Origin: an uncultured Muribaculaceae bacterium
Lineage (GTDB): Bacteria; Bacteroidota; Bacteroidia; Bacteroidales; Muribaculaceae
Assembly: GCA_944320595.1 (NCBI GenBank)
Contig: CALUIB010000003.1
Location: 86,569 to 150,568, forward strand
DNA length: 64,000 bases
Direction: 5' to 3'
In this document: positions 18,946 through 26,470 of the stretch, piece after piece
Layout: each line of letters begins with the position of its first letter
Position numbering within the stretch: the stretch's first letter is position 1
Program-made: the position numbers and the translations under genes
Notes under the pieces: generated by a model
Seen by the model: the letters and a program-made list of their open reading frames with translations, nothing else
Database searches by the model: none
What the model was told of the DNA's origin: nothing

Positions 18946-18990
18946 CAGGGCGGTTCCCCCATGCCAGGGTGAACCGCCCTGTTGCTCTTT
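18946..18990 (+). terminator. Terminator after the PepSY-like lipoprotein gene
   Basis: CAGGGCGGTTC pairs exactly with GAACCGCCCTG and is followed by TTGCTCTTT. Confidence 0.75.
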
Positions 18991-19055
18991 GCCCGAAACT
19001 GTCGCCGCATGCAAAAAAACGTAATTCGGGTACAAATGCAACCGACATGAATGGC

Positions 19056-19064
19056 TATTTTTGC
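19056..19064 (+). promoter_or_regulatory. -7 element of the aldo/keto reductase gene
   Basis: TATTTTTGC matches TAnnTTTG and lies 28 bases upstream of the ATG at 19093. Confidence 0.5.
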
Positions 19065-19092
19065 ACAAACATTGTAACAACATTTTTTGTTT

Positions 19093-20187
19093 ATGGAATA
19101 CCGCGAATTGCCTCATGGCGATGAACAGATAAGCATTATTGGCATAGGGTCGAGCGCACTTGGCTCGGCCGAGGAAAACGAAATAGAACGCACAGTAGCC
19201 GCGGCTGTGGAAGCTGGGGTGAACTACTTCGACATGGCCACGGCCACAGCTCGCCCGTTTGCCCCCTACGGCAGGGTGCTTAGCGGCTGCCGCAGCCAAG
19301 TGATGCTGCAAGTGCACTTCGGGGCTAATTACGAGACAGGAGAATATGGCTGGACCACCGACCTCGACACGGTGAAGCGGTCTATCGACTGGCAATTGCA
19401 CCAGTTGCAGACCGACTACATCGACTTCGGGTTTATCCATTGCATCGACAGCGACGAGGACTGGACGAAATACCTCGATGGCGGCATCCTCGACTACCTG
19501 CGGCAGATGAAGGCTACAGGCGTGGTGCGCCACATAGGGCTGTCGTCGCACACGCCGTCGGTGGCAGGCCGCATTCTCGACACGGGGCTTGTGGATATGC
19601 TCATGTTCAGCATCAATCCCGGCTATGATTACAGCCAAGGAGAGTTCGCATTCGGCAGCGCAGCCGAACGCATGGCACTATACCGCCGCTGCGAGGCCGA
19701 GGGCATTGGCATATCGGTGATGAAACCGTTCAGCGCAGGCCAGCTGCTCGATGCCAAAGTGTCACCCTTCGACCAGACACTCACGCGCTACCAGTGCCTG
19801 CAATACGCCTTAGACAAGCCGGGAGTGCTGACCGTGCTGCCGGGAGTGCGTGGAATTGACGACCTTAACGACATCCTCGGTTTCTGCAATGCCACAGCCG
19901 AAGAACGCGACTACTCGGTGATAGGCACGTTCGCACCGCGCGAAGTTGAAGGCATGTGCGTGTATTGCAATCATTGCCAGCCTTGCCCACGGCACATCGA
20001 TGTGGGGCTTGTGAACAAATATTACGACCTGGCTCGCGTGGGCGACACGCTTGCCGCCGACCATTACGCCAAGCTCGCAGTAAAGGCATCGGCCTGCGTC
20101 GCTTGCGGTCACTGCAACCACCGCTGCCCTTTCCACGTCGATCAAGTGGCTCGCATGGCCGAAATCACCGCCTACTTCGGCCAATGA
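19093..20187 (+). CDS. Aldo/keto reductase with C-terminal 2[4Fe-4S] ferredoxin domain
   Basis: The start is taken at ATG 19093 (MEYRELPHGDEQISIIGIG). The first 280 residues form an aldo/keto reductase barrel: GVNYFDMATA with the catalytic Asp, DYIDFGFIHCID with the active-site His, and GVVRHIGLSSH. The C-terminal 80 residues carry two clusters, CVYCNHCQPCPRHID and CVACGHCNHRCPFHVD, each with the CxxCxxCxxxCP pattern that binds [4Fe-4S]. Such fusions are frequent in anaerobes and probably exchange electrons with ferredoxin. The usual catalytic Lys (as in FLATKTG-type strands) appears to be replaced: the corresponding strand reads VMLQVHFG. The usual Tyr spacing after the Asp is also disturbed (ATARPFAPYG). 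The substrate is unknown. Confidence 0.85.
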   Translation: MEYRELPHGDEQISIIGIGSSALGSAEENEIERTVAAAVEAGVNYFDMATATARPFAPYGRVLSGCRSQVMLQVHFGANYETGEYGWTTDLDTVKRSIDWQLHQLQTDYIDFGFIHCIDSDEDWTKYLDGGILDYLRQMKATGVVRHIGLSSHTPSVAGRILDTGLVDMLMFSINPGYDYSQGEFAFGSAAERMALYRRCEAEGIGISVMKPFSAGQLLDAKVSPFDQTLTRYQCLQYALDKPGVLTVLPGVRGIDDLNDILGFCNATAEERDYSVIGTFAPREVEGMCVYCNHCQPCPRHIDVGLVNKYYDLARVGDTLAADHYAKLAVKASACVACGHCNHRCPFHVDQVARMAEITAYFGQ

Positions 20188-20241
20188 CAATATTTTTTGA
20201 AACATTTTCCCATTGCGCAAAAAGGCTGCAATGCGCCTTTC

Positions 20242-20250
20242 TACCTTTGC
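20242..20250 (+). promoter_or_regulatory. -7 element of the tRNA cluster
   Basis: TACCTTTGC matches TAnnTTTG and lies 15 bases before the first tRNA. The same TACCTTTGC precedes the initiator tRNA at 41272. Confidence 0.55.
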
Positions 20251-20264
20251 AGTGTCAAAACAAC

Positions 20265-20353
20265 GGAAACATGGGTGAGTGGACGAAACCGGCACACTGC
20301 TAACGTGCTGAGCCGCTACACAGGCTCCGAAGGTTCGAATCCTTCTGTTTCCG
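20265..20353 (+). tRNA. tRNA-Ser (anticodon GCT)
   Basis: The acceptor arms GGAAACA and TGTTTCC pair fully. The anticodon loop is CTGCTAA (GCT), and a long variable arm as in class II tRNAs is present before the T-arm GAAGG TTCGAAT CCTTC. CCA is not encoded in full. Confidence 0.9.
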
Positions 20354-20362
20354 CAACTGCAT

Positions 20363-20439
20363 GGCGAGGTAGCTCAATTGGATAGAGCAATTGCCTACGA
20401 AGCAATGGGTTGTGGGTTCGAGTCCCACCCTCGTCACCA
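20363..20439 (+). tRNA. tRNA-Arg (anticodon ACG)
   Basis: The acceptor arms GGCGAGG and CCTCGTC pair with one G-T. The anticodon arm is ATTGC, CTACGAA, GCAAT, giving ACG. The T-arm is GTGGG TTCGAGT CCCAC and CCA is encoded (20437-20439). Confidence 0.93.
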
Positions 20440-20446
20440 CAAAGCA

Positions 20447-20522
20447 GGAACTGTGGCAGACGTGGTGTATGCACGGGACTGAAAATCCCGGGAACGTGGT
20501 CCGACTCCACGCGGTTCCACCA
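20447..20522 (+). tRNA. tRNA-Phe-like (anticodon GAA) with unusual T-loop
   Basis: The acceptor arms GGAACTG and CGGTTCC pair (one T-G). The anticodon arm CGGGA, CTGAAAA, TCCCG gives GAA, and CCA is encoded (20520-20522). The T-arm is CGTGG, TCCGACT, CCACG. The loop therefore has C where nearly all tRNAs have T at position 55. The D-arm is also weak (GCAG against ATGC). It may be a second, divergent tRNA-Phe or a non-standard tRNA-like gene. Confidence 0.7.
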
Positions 20523-20540
20523 CACAAGGCACAATGATAC

Positions 20541-20570
20541 GGGGGGGAGAATCGCATTTTTACCCCCCTC
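20541..20570. terminator. Possible G/C-rich hairpin after the tRNA cluster
   Basis: A run of seven G (20541-20547) can pair with six C (20563-20568) around an A/T-rich loop. It lies between the last tRNA and the convergent truncated regulator gene. There is no T-run, so this is weak. Confidence 0.35.
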
Positions 20571-20619
20571 CATAATGGCATATCGGCAAAATGCTTTTTT
20601 GCAACTGCCACCTCGGCGG

Positions 20620-21027
20620 TCACAGCAAGCACAACAGTTTGCCCTTCAGTTTCGACAGCACCGACTTCAGTTCGGCTAATGCATCCCCGTCGGGCACTTC
20701 GTTGATTAATGACACGGCTTTTTCCACCAGTTCGCAGTCATCAGCTGTCAACGGGTTGCCATTAATTGAATAATCTGCATCGGCATACCTGTAATACTTG
20801 CCATCGTAAACCTCGATGGGCGCATTGTAGCCCAGTTTGTCCGACCTCATCATTTGCAAGTCACCTTGCACCGTCCTTTTCGACACCCCTTTGGCTATCC
20901 CTTCCATTTCGTAAAGTGCATCGGAGCAGGTATCCACCAAGTCTTCTATAGTCCAAGTCCTGTACCTGTTCCTCAGGCACTTGTCTATTGTCTTATATCT
21001 TATTAATGCATTTTTATTTGTTGGCAT
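20620..21027 (-). pseudogene. Truncated WYL-type transcriptional regulator (N-terminal part only)
   Basis: The 135-residue frame starts MPTNKNALIRYKTIDKCLRN and continues with the winged-helix-type segment (WTIEDLVDTCSDALYEMEG, VSKRTVQGDLQMMRSDKLGY, APIEVYDGKYYRYADADYSI). This matches the start of the roughly 300-residue WYL-domain regulators of Bacteroidetes. The frame then stops after a low-complexity end (LKSVLSKLKGKLLCLL), just where the WYL ligand-binding region should begin. The 3' end lies about 100 bases from the tRNA-Phe-like gene. I read it as a gene that lost its 3' part by a deletion or recombination next to the tRNAs. A functional short DNA-binding protein cannot be excluded. Confidence 0.6.
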
Positions 21028-21114
21028 GGCTTTACTTATTTTAATGATTGTTTTTTGTGATTAGTGCCATGCCGTATGCAAGGATAAAGGAACTGCGCCA
21101 CTGGCAGGCACGAA

Positions 21115-21152
21115 AAAAGTCGGGAACTGTTGCGAACTTTCCCGACTTTTCC
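21115..21152 (-). terminator. Terminator between the small gene and the WYL fragment
   Basis: AAAAGTCGGGAA pairs with TTCCCGACTTTT. On the minus strand the hairpin is followed by TTTTTTCG, so it would end a transcript from the promoter at 21373. It also lies beyond the 5' end of the WYL fragment. Confidence 0.7.
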
Positions 21153-21185
21153 TTCCTTTATCTTTGTCTTGTGTGGCGAATAACG

Positions 21186-21353
21186 TCAGTCGCCTGACTC
21201 GCCACTCAAAAGAAGGCCTGTTTCATATCGTCGGAACAGCCGCACAAACACACGTCGCCGCAAGCTGCTAAATCGGATGCCATAGCAACTTGCGCCGCAA
21301 CTGCGTTGCAGACTGCTCCACAAGCCAATATTTACAAGACTTTCAATTTCCAT
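21186..21353 (-). CDS. Possible 55-residue basic protein
   Basis: A start at 21353 follows AAGG three bases upstream and lies about 20 bases from a TAACTTTGC -7 element. The product begins MEIESLVNIGLWSSLQRSCG and contains the basic stretch SSLRRRVFVRLFRRYETG. It ends 34 bases before a strong terminator. The unit of promoter, ribosome binding site, frame and terminator supports a real transcript of about 250 nt. The protein has no recognised family, and the RNA itself could be the product. Confidence 0.4.
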   Translation of the reverse strand: MEIESLVNIGLWSSLQRSCGASCYGIRFSSLRRRVFVRLFRRYETGLLLSGESGD

Positions 21354-21372
21354 AACCTTCAAAATATCGTGT

Positions 21373-21381
21373 GCAAAGTTA
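21373..21381 (-). promoter_or_regulatory. -7 element of the small gene at 21186-21353
   Basis: On the minus strand TAACTTTGC occupies 21373-21381, giving an expected leader of roughly 12 nt before the ATG at 21353. Confidence 0.5.
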
Positions 21382-21428
21382 CACATTAGCTGCGCAATCT
21401 TTCTGCACACCCCACAAAAAAATCCACA

Positions 21429-23027
21429 TCAGCTACCACTTCTTGCAGCAGAGTTCATTTGCATAATATATTCTTCAAGCGGTGGCAGGCCGACTTCCTT
21501 ACGCCATTGGTCAACTTTTCCAAAGTCGAGCAATGTTTCCAGCCTTACCGTAAATTTCCCATTGGCATCGGTTTCGCCTTGTGTGCCATACTTTTGTTTA
21601 TTGCCGCTCCAAATGTTGCAGCGGTCTTCCATCATGGCCACGAAGTCGGGGCGCAATTCGCCAAGTTCCACAGCTTTGCGGAATATTGGCAAATAGCGTT
21701 TTATCGTGGCAAGATCAGAATGCTGCACCACAAGCCATATCGCTTGATTAGCATCGCCCACAACCTTGCGTGAAGGCCAGCCGTATTTTTTCACTATCGC
21801 ATTTATACGGTATAGGTTGGATTTGTCGATGCTGCGCATACGAGTGGCAAGTGAATCGATAGTAACAGAATCTTTTTGTTGAATATTTAGTGCTGCCAAA
21901 TATTCGTAACGTATGGCCTGGTCACTTTTTGCGATTTGTTCCAATTGTGCTTTCAATTCCAAATCATAGTCTTTCTCTACCACCGACTTTCGCTCCCATA
22001 AAATCTTCACGAGACAAGACCACCGAGGGTCGCCATGCAATGCAAACAAGTCCTTGTCGGTTGTCAAATTATCGGAATACCATGACGGGTCGCTGTCGGC
22101 TCGCCTATACAAGTAATTCAGTGCAGTATTCGTGCGTTTGGCAAGCGAGGCGGCACAGGCAGCGTTATATAAATGATGGCCTTGTATGTGGCGAGCGTGG
22201 CGGAAAGCACGGGAAAAATAATTCGACGCACCAGCATAGTCTTGCGCCATATAACAAGAATCGGCCTTGCCGATGAGCGATTGATAGACTGCACCGCTTT
22301 GCAAACTGTCAGGCAAAGCCATAGGAAAAAGACCCGACCGCGCCCCTATGAGAGAAAGGCGGCGATGCCCGTCAATCCAATTTGCCACAATTTCAAGGTT
22401 CTCAGGCTTGGTCACATCATGCAAGCCGCAAAAATTTTCGGGCAACCTTGTCTTAGTATAACCTTTTGTTTGCGTCTGTATTACGTATATAGTGCCTATT
22501 TCATCTTCACCATAAGAATATCGGTCAAGAACTAGTATTTGCTTATGTTTCTTGACAAGCAATGTATTGGAATACATTTCATCGTGTTGCCGTTTCCATT
22601 CTTCCTCGTCATCGTCACGTACCCAAGCGGTATAAGGGTTTCGGGAACCAATTGGTGAAGTCACCGACTTAGGTTTGAACGAAATGGAGGAATCCTTGGC
22701 AAGAATTGTGTGTACGATGCCAAATTCAGGAATATAGCACAGCACACTGTCTATTGCCACTGGGAATTCGCCAAGGATATGACTTAGGTATTTGTCTGCC
22801 CCATTGTATTTGTTAATTTGCATCTTGGATGAAATAATCGTTGGGGGGGACATGAGGTGATTGGCCGACAGCCCTAATCTGTACGCCGAATCACGGCTCA
22901 TCACAGTTCCATGGTATAAATCCACGTCCCATTCATGGCAGGCAAACTCAAATTCTTTGGCCGTAGAACAACTACCAAGCAAAATCACCACAAGCAATAC
23001 CAAAAAATTTGTTCCAAACTTAAACAT
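21429..23027 (-). CDS. DUF6624 lipoprotein with tetratricopeptide-like middle part
   Basis: Three nearby ATGs are possible (23045, 23033, 23027). I take 23027 because MFKFGTNFLVLLVVILLGSC is a compact lipoprotein signal. The middle (around YQSLIGKADSCYMAQDYAGA and LYNAACAASLAKRTNTALNY) resembles two TPR helices pairs. The C-terminal 130 residues are DUF6624-like: YRINAIVKKYGWPSRKVVGD, QAIWLVVQHSDLATIKRYL, and FVAMMEDRCNIWSGNKQKYG. The combination of TPR and DUF6624 occurs in Bacteroidetes lipoproteins of unknown function. It is a single gene; no terminator of the classic type is seen right after it. Confidence 0.75.
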   Translation of the reverse strand: MFKFGTNFLVLLVVILLGSCSTAKEFEFACHEWDVDLYHGTVMSRDSAYRLGLSANHLMSPPTIISSKMQINKYNGADKYLSHILGEFPVAIDSVLCYIPEFGIVHTILAKDSSISFKPKSVTSPIGSRNPYTAWVRDDDEEEWKRQHDEMYSNTLLVKKHKQILVLDRYSYGEDEIGTIYVIQTQTKGYTKTRLPENFCGLHDVTKPENLEIVANWIDGHRRLSLIGARSGLFPMALPDSLQSGAVYQSLIGKADSCYMAQDYAGASNYFSRAFRHARHIQGHHLYNAACAASLAKRTNTALNYLYRRADSDPSWYSDNLTTDKDLFALHGDPRWSCLVKILWERKSVVEKDYDLELKAQLEQIAKSDQAIRYEYLAALNIQQKDSVTIDSLATRMRSIDKSNLYRINAIVKKYGWPSRKVVGDANQAIWLVVQHSDLATIKRYLPIFRKAVELGELRPDFVAMMEDRCNIWSGNKQKYGTQGETDANGKFTVRLETLLDFGKVDQWRKEVGLPPLEEYIMQMNSAARSGS

Positions 23028-23121
23028 AGCCATATAATCTAACATTATACATCACCAAGCATTCTACTTCTTTTTAAAACATGAAATGCAACACAGCAAC
23101 CAAAATCGCAATATGATTACT

Positions 23122-23152
23122 CTCATAGACGGAATATCGTTCCGTCTATGAG
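23122..23152. terminator. Perfect hairpin after korB
   Basis: CTCATAGACGGAA and TTCCGTCTATGAG pair over 13 bp around TATCG. It is 38 bases beyond the korB stop. It lacks a T-run, so it may protect the mRNA end rather than terminate. Confidence 0.55.
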
Positions 23153-23189
23153 GGTAAGTTCTTACAGTTTGCGGACATTCAGAAAAAAG

Positions 23190-24209
23190 TTACTTCACTT
23201 CCCAGGTGTCGCAGGAGTTGAGTATCATGTCGCGCAGGCCGGCGTAACCCTTGCGCTGCCGCACTTCGGCTACTTGCTGCTCAACCGCCTCGTTATAGAC
23301 GGGGGCGGCAACGTCGCGTATCACGCCTATGGCGAGCGGCAACGTGTGGCCGTCCATCATGGCGAGCTGTTGGTGCAGGAAATTCGACTCGCAATGCGCG
23401 TCGTGCGTCAGCACATCGTCAATGTAATATCCATCCTCACCTATTGTCACGGCCTTCAGCCCGAAACCATCTTGCACAAGGCCCTTTTCATAGTTTGCGC
23501 CAAACAGCATCTTCTTCCCGTGCTCCAAGTGAATTGTGTGCTCGGGGCGGTTGGCACGCTCGCTCACATGGTTGTGTATGCCGTTGTTAAAAATCACGCA
23601 GTTTTGCAAAATTTCAATCACCGAGCAACCACGGTGACGCGCTGCGGCCACCATCACCTCTTGCGACACCGCCTGCTCCACGTCAAGGCTGCGGGCGAAG
23701 AACGTGCCACGTGCGCCAAATACAAGTTCGGCAGGTATGAATGGATCTTCGGTCGTGCCGTAAGGCGACGACTTGCTCACAAATCCTCGGTCACTTGTTG
23801 GTGAATACTGGCCCTTGGTCAAACCGTAAATCTTGTTGTTGAGCATCAACATATTCACATCTACATTGCGCCGCACCTCATGGATAAAGTGGTTTCCTCC
23901 AATGGCAAGGCCGTCGCCATCGCCGCACACCTGCCATACGGTCAATTCAGGATTGGCTACTTTTATGCCTGTGGCCACTGCAGCCCCGCGCCCGTGAATG
24001 GTATGGAAACCGTATGTGTTCATGTAGTAAATAAGCCGGGAACTGCACCCAATGCCCGATACTACAACAATTTTGTGCGGCGGAATGCCAAGTTCTGCCA
24101 TTGCCTTATGCAGCTCGCTTAGTGCGGCATGGTCGCCGCAACCGGGACACCAGCGCACAGCTTGGTCGCTTTTGTAATCAGCTGCTGTATATTTTCTTGT
24201 ATCTTCCAT
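23190..24209 (-). CDS. korB: 2-oxoacid:ferredoxin oxidoreductase, beta subunit
   Basis: The 339-residue subunit binds thiamine diphosphate: VCGDGDGLAIGGNHFIHEVR followed by NNKIYGLTKGQ is the ThDP/Mg motif. Cys residues in WCPGCGDHAAL and GIGCSS fit the [4Fe-4S] cluster ligands. It is typical of KorB, the 2-oxoglutarate-type enzyme. The complex oxidatively decarboxylates a 2-oxoacid to the acyl-CoA with reduction of ferredoxin, or carboxylates in the reverse direction. It follows korA after 5 bases. In Bacteroidales this enzyme is part of the incomplete or reductive TCA route, which fits the nearby fumarase gene. Confidence 0.92.
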   Translation of the reverse strand: MEDTRKYTAADYKSDQAVRWCPGCGDHAALSELHKAMAELGIPPHKIVVVSGIGCSSRLIYYMNTYGFHTIHGRGAAVATGIKVANPELTVWQVCGDGDGLAIGGNHFIHEVRRNVDVNMLMLNNKIYGLTKGQYSPTSDRGFVSKSSPYGTTEDPFIPAELVFGARGTFFARSLDVEQAVSQEVMVAAARHRGCSVIEILQNCVIFNNGIHNHVSERANRPEHTIHLEHGKKMLFGANYEKGLVQDGFGLKAVTIGEDGYYIDDVLTHDAHCESNFLHQQLAMMDGHTLPLAIGVIRDVAAPVYNEAVEQQVAEVRQRKGYAGLRDMILNSCDTWEVK

Positions 24210-24214
24210 TTAAA

Positions 24215-26059
24215 TCAGCCCTCCATGATTTTAGTTACACCATCTATGATTTCTTGCACGAGGAACGGTTGCCCTTCCACCTTGTTGATGCGGTGGATTT
24301 CAGTGGCCGGATAACGCGCTTGCAAGTAGTCGGCAAACTGGCCGTTGTTGAGTTCGGCCACGATGACCCTCTTGTAACGAGCCAGCACCTCGCCCGTATT
24401 GAGTGGCAACGGGTTGATGTAGCGGAAGTGAGCCAAGGCCACGCGGCGGCCTGCGGCATTGAGGCTGTTGGCAGCCGAGAGCAGGTGGCCGTAGGTACCG
24501 CCCCAACCCACGAGCAGCGTGTCGGCCTCGGTATCGCCCAACACTTCGAGCTTGGGTATGTCGTATGCAATGTTTTCAATCTTCCTGCGACGGGCTTCAA
24601 CCATCTTGGCATGGTTGGCCGGGTCGGTCGATATGGCACTTGTCACTGCGCTCTTTTCGAGTCCGCCCACGCGGTGGGTGAACCCTTCGGTGCCGGGAAC
24701 GGCCCAGTAGCGCACCTGCGTCTCCTCGTTGCGCATATACGGGTGCCAGTGGCCTTTCATGTCGTCGGTAACGAAAGGCGGACGTATCTCGGGATACTCG
24801 TCGCTGTCGGGTATGCGCCATGCCGACGAACCGTTGGCAATGAACCCGTCGGTGAGCAGTATCACCGGGGTCATGTGCGTAAGTGCTATACGTGCGGCCT
24901 CAAATGCCATGTCGAAACAGTCGGTGGGCGATGCCGCAGCCACCACTGCCAACGGCGACTCGCCGTTGCGCCCGTAAAGGGCTTGCTTCAGGTCGGTCTG
25001 TTCGGTCTTGGTGGGCAGGCCGGTGCATGGACCTCCGCGCTGCACATCTATCACCACGAGCGGCAGCTCGGTGATTACCGCCAAGCCCAAGCCCTCGCTC
25101 TTGAGCGACAGCCCCGGGCCCGACGTGCTGGTGGCGGCAAGGTCGCCTGCAAACGCCGCACCTATTGCCGAGCATATTCCGGCTATCTCGTCTTCCATCT
25201 GACAAGCCTTCACGCCAAGGTCTTTGCGCTTGGCCAGCTCGTGCAATATGTCGGTAGCCGGGGTTATGGGGTAGCTGCCAAGGAACAGCGGCCTCCCGCT
25301 CTTTTCCGATGCCATTATCAGCCCCCATGCCGTGGCCGTGTTGCCGTTCACGTCGGTATATCGACCCGGACGTATGCTTTCGCTCTCGATGCGGTAAGTC
25401 GATACCGAGGCGTGTATGTTGTGGCCGTAGTCGTAGCCTGCTCGCATCACACGGGCGTTGGCCTCATAGATAGCCGGTTTCTTGGCAAACTTGTTGTGCA
25501 ACAGGTGCAACGCGCTTTCCAGCGGGCGATCGAACAGCCAGCACACTAACCCCAGCGCAAACATATTCTTGCACTTGGTTATAGAGCGGTTGTCCATGCC
25601 GCTGTCGGCGAGGGCATCCTTCACCATCGAGGTCATAGGCACCTCCACCACTTGCGCTTTCAGCTGCAACTCGGCAAACGGGTCGTCGGTGACGAACAGG
25701 GCCTTTTCCAAGTCGCGTTTTTTGAACGAGTCGATGTCCACTATCGCCACGCCACCCTCCTTGAGGAACTTGGCATGCTGTTTCAGTGCGGCGGGATTCA
25801 TTGCCACAAGCACGTCGGCCTTGTCGCCGGGAGTGTAAACACCTTTCCCTATGTGGACTTGGAAACCCGAAACTCCGCTAAGCGACCCTTGTGGGGCACG
25901 CACCTCGGCAGGATAGTCGGGGAAAGTAGAAATCTGGTTCCCCACGCCGGCCGACACGTTCGAGAACAGGTTGCCGGCAAGTTGCATACCGTCGCCCGAA
26001 TCGCCCGAAAAACGTACCACCACGTCGTCGAGGACTTTTATATTCGTATTATCCAGCAT
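24215..26059 (-). CDS. korA: 2-oxoacid:ferredoxin oxidoreductase, fused gamma-alpha subunit
   Basis: The 614-residue protein begins with the gamma domain (VVVRFSGDSGDGMQLAGNL, then FPDYPAEVRAPQGSLSGVSG). It continues with the alpha (pyrimidine-binding) domain (LGSYPITPATDILHELAK, QMEDEIAGICSAIGAAFAG, TSTSGPGLSLKSEGLGLA). This fusion is the usual form in Bacteroidetes. It pairs with KorB, encoded 5 bases downstream. The 2-oxoglutarate preference is inferred from overall resemblance rather than from a single residue. A promoter lies about 70 bases upstream. Confidence 0.92.
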   Translation of the reverse strand: MLDNTNIKVLDDVVVRFSGDSGDGMQLAGNLFSNVSAGVGNQISTFPDYPAEVRAPQGSLSGVSGFQVHIGKGVYTPGDKADVLVAMNPAALKQHAKFLKEGGVAIVDIDSFKKRDLEKALFVTDDPFAELQLKAQVVEVPMTSMVKDALADSGMDNRSITKCKNMFALGLVCWLFDRPLESALHLLHNKFAKKPAIYEANARVMRAGYDYGHNIHASVSTYRIESESIRPGRYTDVNGNTATAWGLIMASEKSGRPLFLGSYPITPATDILHELAKRKDLGVKACQMEDEIAGICSAIGAAFAGDLAATSTSGPGLSLKSEGLGLAVITELPLVVIDVQRGGPCTGLPTKTEQTDLKQALYGRNGESPLAVVAAASPTDCFDMAFEAARIALTHMTPVILLTDGFIANGSSAWRIPDSDEYPEIRPPFVTDDMKGHWHPYMRNEETQVRYWAVPGTEGFTHRVGGLEKSAVTSAISTDPANHAKMVEARRRKIENIAYDIPKLEVLGDTEADTLLVGWGGTYGHLLSAANSLNAAGRRVALAHFRYINPLPLNTGEVLARYKRVIVAELNNGQFADYLQARYPATEIHRINKVEGQPFLVQEIIDGVTKIMEG

Positions 26060-26124
26060 AATTAATTTTTTGTTTTTGCGTCATAATTATACAAAGCACC
26101 CGGCCTGTTATGGCCGAATGCTCT

Positions 26125-26158
26125 GCAAATATACACCTTTGCACAATCAAAAACAAAA
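26125..26158 (-). promoter_or_regulatory. Promoter of korAB
   Basis: On the minus strand TTTTG (26154-26158), 20 bases, then TATATTTG (26126-26133). A small GGCC-rich hairpin (about 26101-26117) lies in the leader. The rest of the 26060-26470 gap is AT-rich and I see no gene in it. Confidence 0.6.
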
Positions 26159-26427
26159 TAATTATGCGCAAATGCCCGAAAATGGCAACAATGTATCAAA
26201 ATTTACTACCGTTTTGCCGCATAACAAAAACAAAATGCCAGCATTTCATTATATTTATACACTAAAAAGCCTTTATTGCTACACACTTGCTGCCCGTATG
26301 TTATACAACACACTTCCACACGGGGCTACACAAGGCATGACGACCCACAGCAATTATTTTGCAACAATTAAACTTTCGCCGCGGCAGTTTTTGCCGCCGC
26401 CCACTTCATTTTGTGCCAAAAGTTGAT

Positions 26428-26436
26428 TACTTTTGC
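26428..26436 (+). promoter_or_regulatory. -7 element of the fumarase gene
   Basis: TACTTTTGC matches TAnnTTTG and lies 34 bases upstream of the fumarase ATG. Confidence 0.5.
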
Positions 26437-26470
26437 ATTAATAAAGTATAATCCAAACAAATAATTTACT

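Noticed and set aside
24101..25549. Long open frame of 482 codons on the plus strand opposite korA
   Set aside because: It is the antisense shadow of korA/korB, with no signal, motif or start site; the GC-rich third positions of the real gene keep the opposite frame open.
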